36,014 nucleotides of DNA from Sphingobacteriales bacterium (GTDB lineage: Bacteria; Bacteroidota; Bacteroidia; Chitinophagales; Chitinophagaceae). The stretch spans positions 1 through 36,014 of the forward strand of contig REAR01000077.1 in the NCBI GenBank assembly GCA_004295245.1. The letters run 5' to 3'. Below are positions 33,038-36,014 of the stretch, piece after piece. The notes below the pieces were generated by a model that was not told the origin of the DNA, did no database searches, and saw only the letters and a list, made by a program, of their open reading frames with translations. The position numbers and the translations under genes are program-made. Each line of letters opens with the position of its first letter. The first letter of the stretch is position 1.

Positions 33038-36014
33038 ATGCATACGAGAAAATTTCTTTTAACAGGGTTAAGCATTGTACTTACCTGTGTGGCCGCAAAG
33101 GCACAAATAAACTCCAACACGTTTGGTATGATGGAAGCCCGGCAAATAGGGCCCGGCACCATGAGTGGCCGTATTAGCGCCATTGAAGGCGTGGCAGAAG
33201 ATGGCAAAACCATTTACATTGGCACCGCCGGTGGCGGCGTTTGGAAAACCACCAATGCCGGTGCTTCTTTTAAACCCATTTTTGATAAATACTGCCAAAG
33301 CATTGGCGCCATTGCCATCAATCAAAAAAATTCCAAGGTTGTTTATGTTGGCACCGGCGAAAGCAATATGCGCAACTCGGTTTCTATTGGCAATGGTTTA
33401 TATAAAACAACTGATGCCGGTGATAACTGGAACCGTATTGGATTAGACAGCACAGAGAAGATTGCAAAAATTGCCATCAACCCTAACAACCCGGATGTAG
33501 TGTATGTGGCAGCACCAGGCCCGCTTTGGGCCGATAGTAAACACCGCGGCTTATATAAAACTACCGACGCCGGTAAAACATGGGAGAAAATTTTATACAT
33601 CAACGAAAAAGCCGGTGTGGCAGATGTGGCTATAGACCCCGCCAACCCGGAAACAGTGTATGCCAGCAGTTGGGAGTTTAGAAGACTGCCTTATTTATTT
33701 AACAGCGGTGGCAATGGCAGTGGTATGTATAAAAGTATGGATGGCGGTAAAACATGGAAAGAATTAACCAACGGATTACCCGCTAAACCTTTTGGCCGCA
33801 TTGCATTTACGCTGGCGCCCAGTGCCCCGCAAAATATGGTTGCTATTGTGGAGGCTAAAGAAACCGGTTTATACATTAGTGCGGATGGTGGAGAGAGCTG
33901 GAAAAAACAAAGCGCTACTTTAAACGTAGTATCGCGTCCGTTTTATTTTTCAACCATTGTGGTTGACCCTAAAGACCCCAAGCGGGTGTATCGTCCTGCT
34001 TATAGTTTTTCATATTCTAATGATGGTGGTTACTCGTTTGCAGAAGCCAGTGGCGATGGCGGATGGGTGCACAGCGATCATCATGCCCTTTGGATAAACC
34101 CCAATAACACCAACCATATGTATTTAGGCACCGATGGTGGTGTATATGTAAGTATGGACCGTGGTGCCACCTGGTTGTTTTTACAAAACTTACCGGTAGG
34201 TCAGTTCTATCATGTAGCTACCGATAATCAGGAGCCTTACCGTATTTATGGCGGCTTGCAGGATAACGGCAGTTGGGTGGCACCCAGTGCCGCACCCGGT
34301 GGCGTAAGCAACAGCAACTGGATGGCTATTTATGGCGGTGATGGTTTTTGGACGATACCCGACCCCACCGACCCTAACACAGCCTATGCAGAATACCAGG
34401 GTGGTAATGTGGCCCGCATTAATTTAACTACTGTAAAAAATGTTTCTATTAAACCACAGCAGGCAGCCGGAGAAGAAAAGTTGCGCTGGAACTGGAACAC
34501 ACCCTTAGCAATAGGCCAAAAAAATGCAAAGAACTTATACATGGGGGCGCAGTACTTATATAAATCAACCGACCAGGGCCGTAACTGGACCCGTATTTCT
34601 GCCGACCTTACCACCAACGATAAGAAAAAACAAGAACAGGAAAATAGCGGTGGCTTAAGCGCCGATAATACATCAGCAGAAAACCATTGTACCATTTTTA
34701 CCATTACAGAATCTCCGCTGGATGAAAATTTAGTATGGGCCGGTACTGATGATGGCAACCTGCAATACACTTCTGATGGTGGTAAAACGTGGACCAATGT
34801 TGCTGCTAATTACAAAGCAGCAGGCATCCCCGCACAAACCTGGATAAGCAGTATAGAACCTAGCCGTTTTGATAAAAACACTGTGTACGCAAGTTTTGAT
34901 AATCACATGTACGGAGACCATCAAACATATATTGGTAAATCAACCGACATGGGTAAAACATGGACACTGTTTAAGAGCAATGAGTTTACCGGCTTTGCGC
35001 ACAAGATTAAAGAAGACCTTACAAATAAAAACCTGTTGTTTGCCGGCACAGAAATGGGCCTGTTTAGTTCAGTTGATGGAGGCGCCACCTGGTTTCGTAT
35101 GAAAAATAATATTCCCTGGTATGCCTTGGTAAGAGATATTCAAATACATCCTAAAACCAACGACCTTGTAATTGCCACACATGGCCGTGGCATTATTATA
35201 CTGGATGATATTACACCCATACGCAACCTAACAAAAGATATTGCCGATAAAGAAGTGTATCTGTTTGAAACGGGTACTCAAAAATTAACCACAGGTAATT
35301 TTGGCGATGGCGGTTTTCCCAGCACGGGCGGATGGAATGGCGGCAACCCCGCTGCTATTGCACCCATACAGTATTATTTAAAAGACCGCTTAAATACCGG
35401 CGATGTGAAAGTGGAAATTTATGATGCCGCCGGTAAACTGGTGCAAAGCATACCCGGCAGTAAACGCAAAGGCATTAACCGCGTTTATTGGAACCAACGC
35501 ATGAAGCCACCTAAAGTAGCCACTGGTAGTGCCAAAATTGATTTTGGTGGCTTTATTGCGCCACAGGTATTGCCGGGCAACTACACCGTTAAATTAAAAG
35601 TGGCCGATAAAGAATATAGCAACGGCATACAATTGGTGCACGATGAAAACAATAAATCGTTTACCACAGCCGACCGCCAAAAACAATTTGATGCTTCTAT
35701 GCAATTGTATACCCTGCACGAAGAGTTGGCAAAAACAGTAGAAGATATTACCGGCAAACAAAAAATGCTGAAAGAAAATATTGATAAAACCAAAAACGCC
35801 AAACTTAAAAAGCTGCTGCAGGAGTACCACGATAAATTAGAAACCCTGCGGGCAGAATGTTTGGCTACTAAACAAAAAAGCATTTTTGCTGATGAAGAGC
35901 GCATCCGCGAACGCATTACCGATGTGTACCAGGCTGTAGCCGGACAGGAAGCGGCGCCCAGCAACCTGCAAATACAACGCATCAGTGTGTTGCAAAATGA
36001 AGTAAGTAAAGCGG
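33038..36014 (+). CDS. Secreted Asp-box / VPS10-like beta-propeller protein (3' end outside window)
   Basis: The frame is open from the ATG at 33038 to the window edge (992 codons, no stop), so the gene is partial. Signal peptide MHTRKFLLTGLSIVLTCVAAKA. The body repeats Asp-box motifs about ten times, for example KTTDAGDNW, KTTDAGKTW, KSMDGGKTW, ISADGGESW, VSMDRGATW, KSTDQGRNW, YTSDGGKTW and SSVDGGATW. Each sits in a beta blade with lines such as NPNNPDVVYVA, as in sortilin/VPS10 and BNR-type propellers. HGRGIIILDDITPIRNL closes the propeller. A beta-sandwich-like region (VEIYDAAGKLVQSI) follows, and then a coiled-coil-like stretch rich in Lys and Glu up to the edge. Family members are about 1000-1100 aa, so little is missing. 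Likely periplasmic or surface; substrate unknown. Confidence 0.9.
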   Translation, partial: MHTRKFLLTGLSIVLTCVAAKAQINSNTFGMMEARQIGPGTMSGRISAIEGVAEDGKTIYIGTAGGGVWKTTNAGASFKPIFDKYCQSIGAIAINQKNSKVVYVGTGESNMRNSVSIGNGLYKTTDAGDNWNRIGLDSTEKIAKIAINPNNPDVVYVAAPGPLWADSKHRGLYKTTDAGKTWEKILYINEKAGVADVAIDPANPETVYASSWEFRRLPYLFNSGGNGSGMYKSMDGGKTWKELTNGLPAKPFGRIAFTLAPSAPQNMVAIVEAKETGLYISADGGESWKKQSATLNVVSRPFYFSTIVVDPKDPKRVYRPAYSFSYSNDGGYSFAEASGDGGWVHSDHHALWINPNNTNHMYLGTDGGVYVSMDRGATWLFLQNLPVGQFYHVATDNQEPYRIYGGLQDNGSWVAPSAAPGGVSNSNWMAIYGGDGFWTIPDPTDPNTAYAEYQGGNVARINLTTVKNVSIKPQQAAGEEKLRWNWNTPLAIGQKNAKNLYMGAQYLYKSTDQGRNWTRISADLTTNDKKKQEQENSGGLSADNTSAENHCTIFTITESPLDENLVWAGTDDGNLQYTSDGGKTWTNVAANYKAAGIPAQTWISSIEPSRFDKNTVYASFDNHMYGDHQTYIGKSTDMGKTWTLFKSNEFTGFAHKIKEDLTNKNLLFAGTEMGLFSSVDGGATWFRMKNNIPWYALVRDIQIHPKTNDLVIATHGRGIIILDDITPIRNLTKDIADKEVYLFETGTQKLTTGNFGDGGFPSTGGWNGGNPAAIAPIQYYLKDRLNTGDVKVEIYDAAGKLVQSIPGSKRKGINRVYWNQRMKPPKVATGSAKIDFGGFIAPQVLPGNYTVKLKVADKEYSNGIQLVHDENNKSFTTADRQKQFDASMQLYTLHEELAKTVEDITGKQKMLKENIDKTKNAKLKKLLQEYHDKLETLRAECLATKQKSIFADEERIRERITDVYQAVAGQEAAPSNLQIQRISVLQNEVSKA

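Noticed and set aside
34384-34797. Minus-strand open frames opposite the beta-propeller gene (also 35581-35982)
   Set aside because: The plus strand encodes a continuous repeat protein here, so the minus frames are shadows.

Overview
The window looks like a chromosomal stretch of a Bacteroidota genome, most likely family Chitinophagaceae. The evidence is moderate to low GC, A-rich gene leaders without Shine-Dalgarno motifs, promoter -7 candidates of the TAnnTTTG type, LytS/LytTR signalling, a TonB-dependent receptor with an OMP_b-brl_3-type barrel, many small secreted proteins, and a FadN-type fusion. There is no rRNA, tRNA, CRISPR, phage or transposase gene. I see 22 protein-coding genes. 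The last one is cut by the right edge.

Layout. 1-5 kb: a FadN-like hydroxyacyl-CoA dehydrogenase/enoyl-CoA hydratase (-), divergent from a hybrid sensor kinase (+). 5-7.2 kb: metG (-), whose reading frame is broken by a perfect 25-bp tandem duplication. 7.4-11.4 kb: a four-gene + strand operon (GntP permease, RidA, D-threonine-aldolase/D-serine-dehydratase-like PLP enzyme, M19 dipeptidase) that reads as a pathway for D-amino acids or peptides containing them. 11.5-16.6 kb: a secreted GH3 glycosidase, then an operon of a tandem double esterase and a Tat-exported TIM-barrel protein. 17-20.3 kb: a Crp/Fnr regulator and a TonB-dependent receptor. 20.6-24.3 kb: a LytTR/LytS two-component pair, upp and anmK. 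24.3-25 kb: a TylF-like methyltransferase. 25.1-29 kb: a tight three-gene envelope operon (4-TM coiled-coil protein, VWA-like lipoprotein, exported TPR plus Ppx/GppA-like protein) with no function I recognise. 29.4-32.7 kb: adenine deaminase, then two tandem LolA-like secreted paralogues closed by a clear terminator. 33-36 kb: a long secreted Asp-box/VPS10-like beta-propeller protein, open at the right edge.

Spread through the intergenic gaps are about 15 copies of a REP-like element with core GTTGCGTCGCACACTT and outer end close to GGTAACCAGCAGC. Some form close inverted pairs, and the orientations of successive copies almost perfectly alternate. None lies inside a real gene.

The best candidates for something new are the 25-29 kb envelope operon, the dispersed repeat family, and the metG duplication, which is either an assembly error or a real and potentially reversible frameshift in an essential gene.
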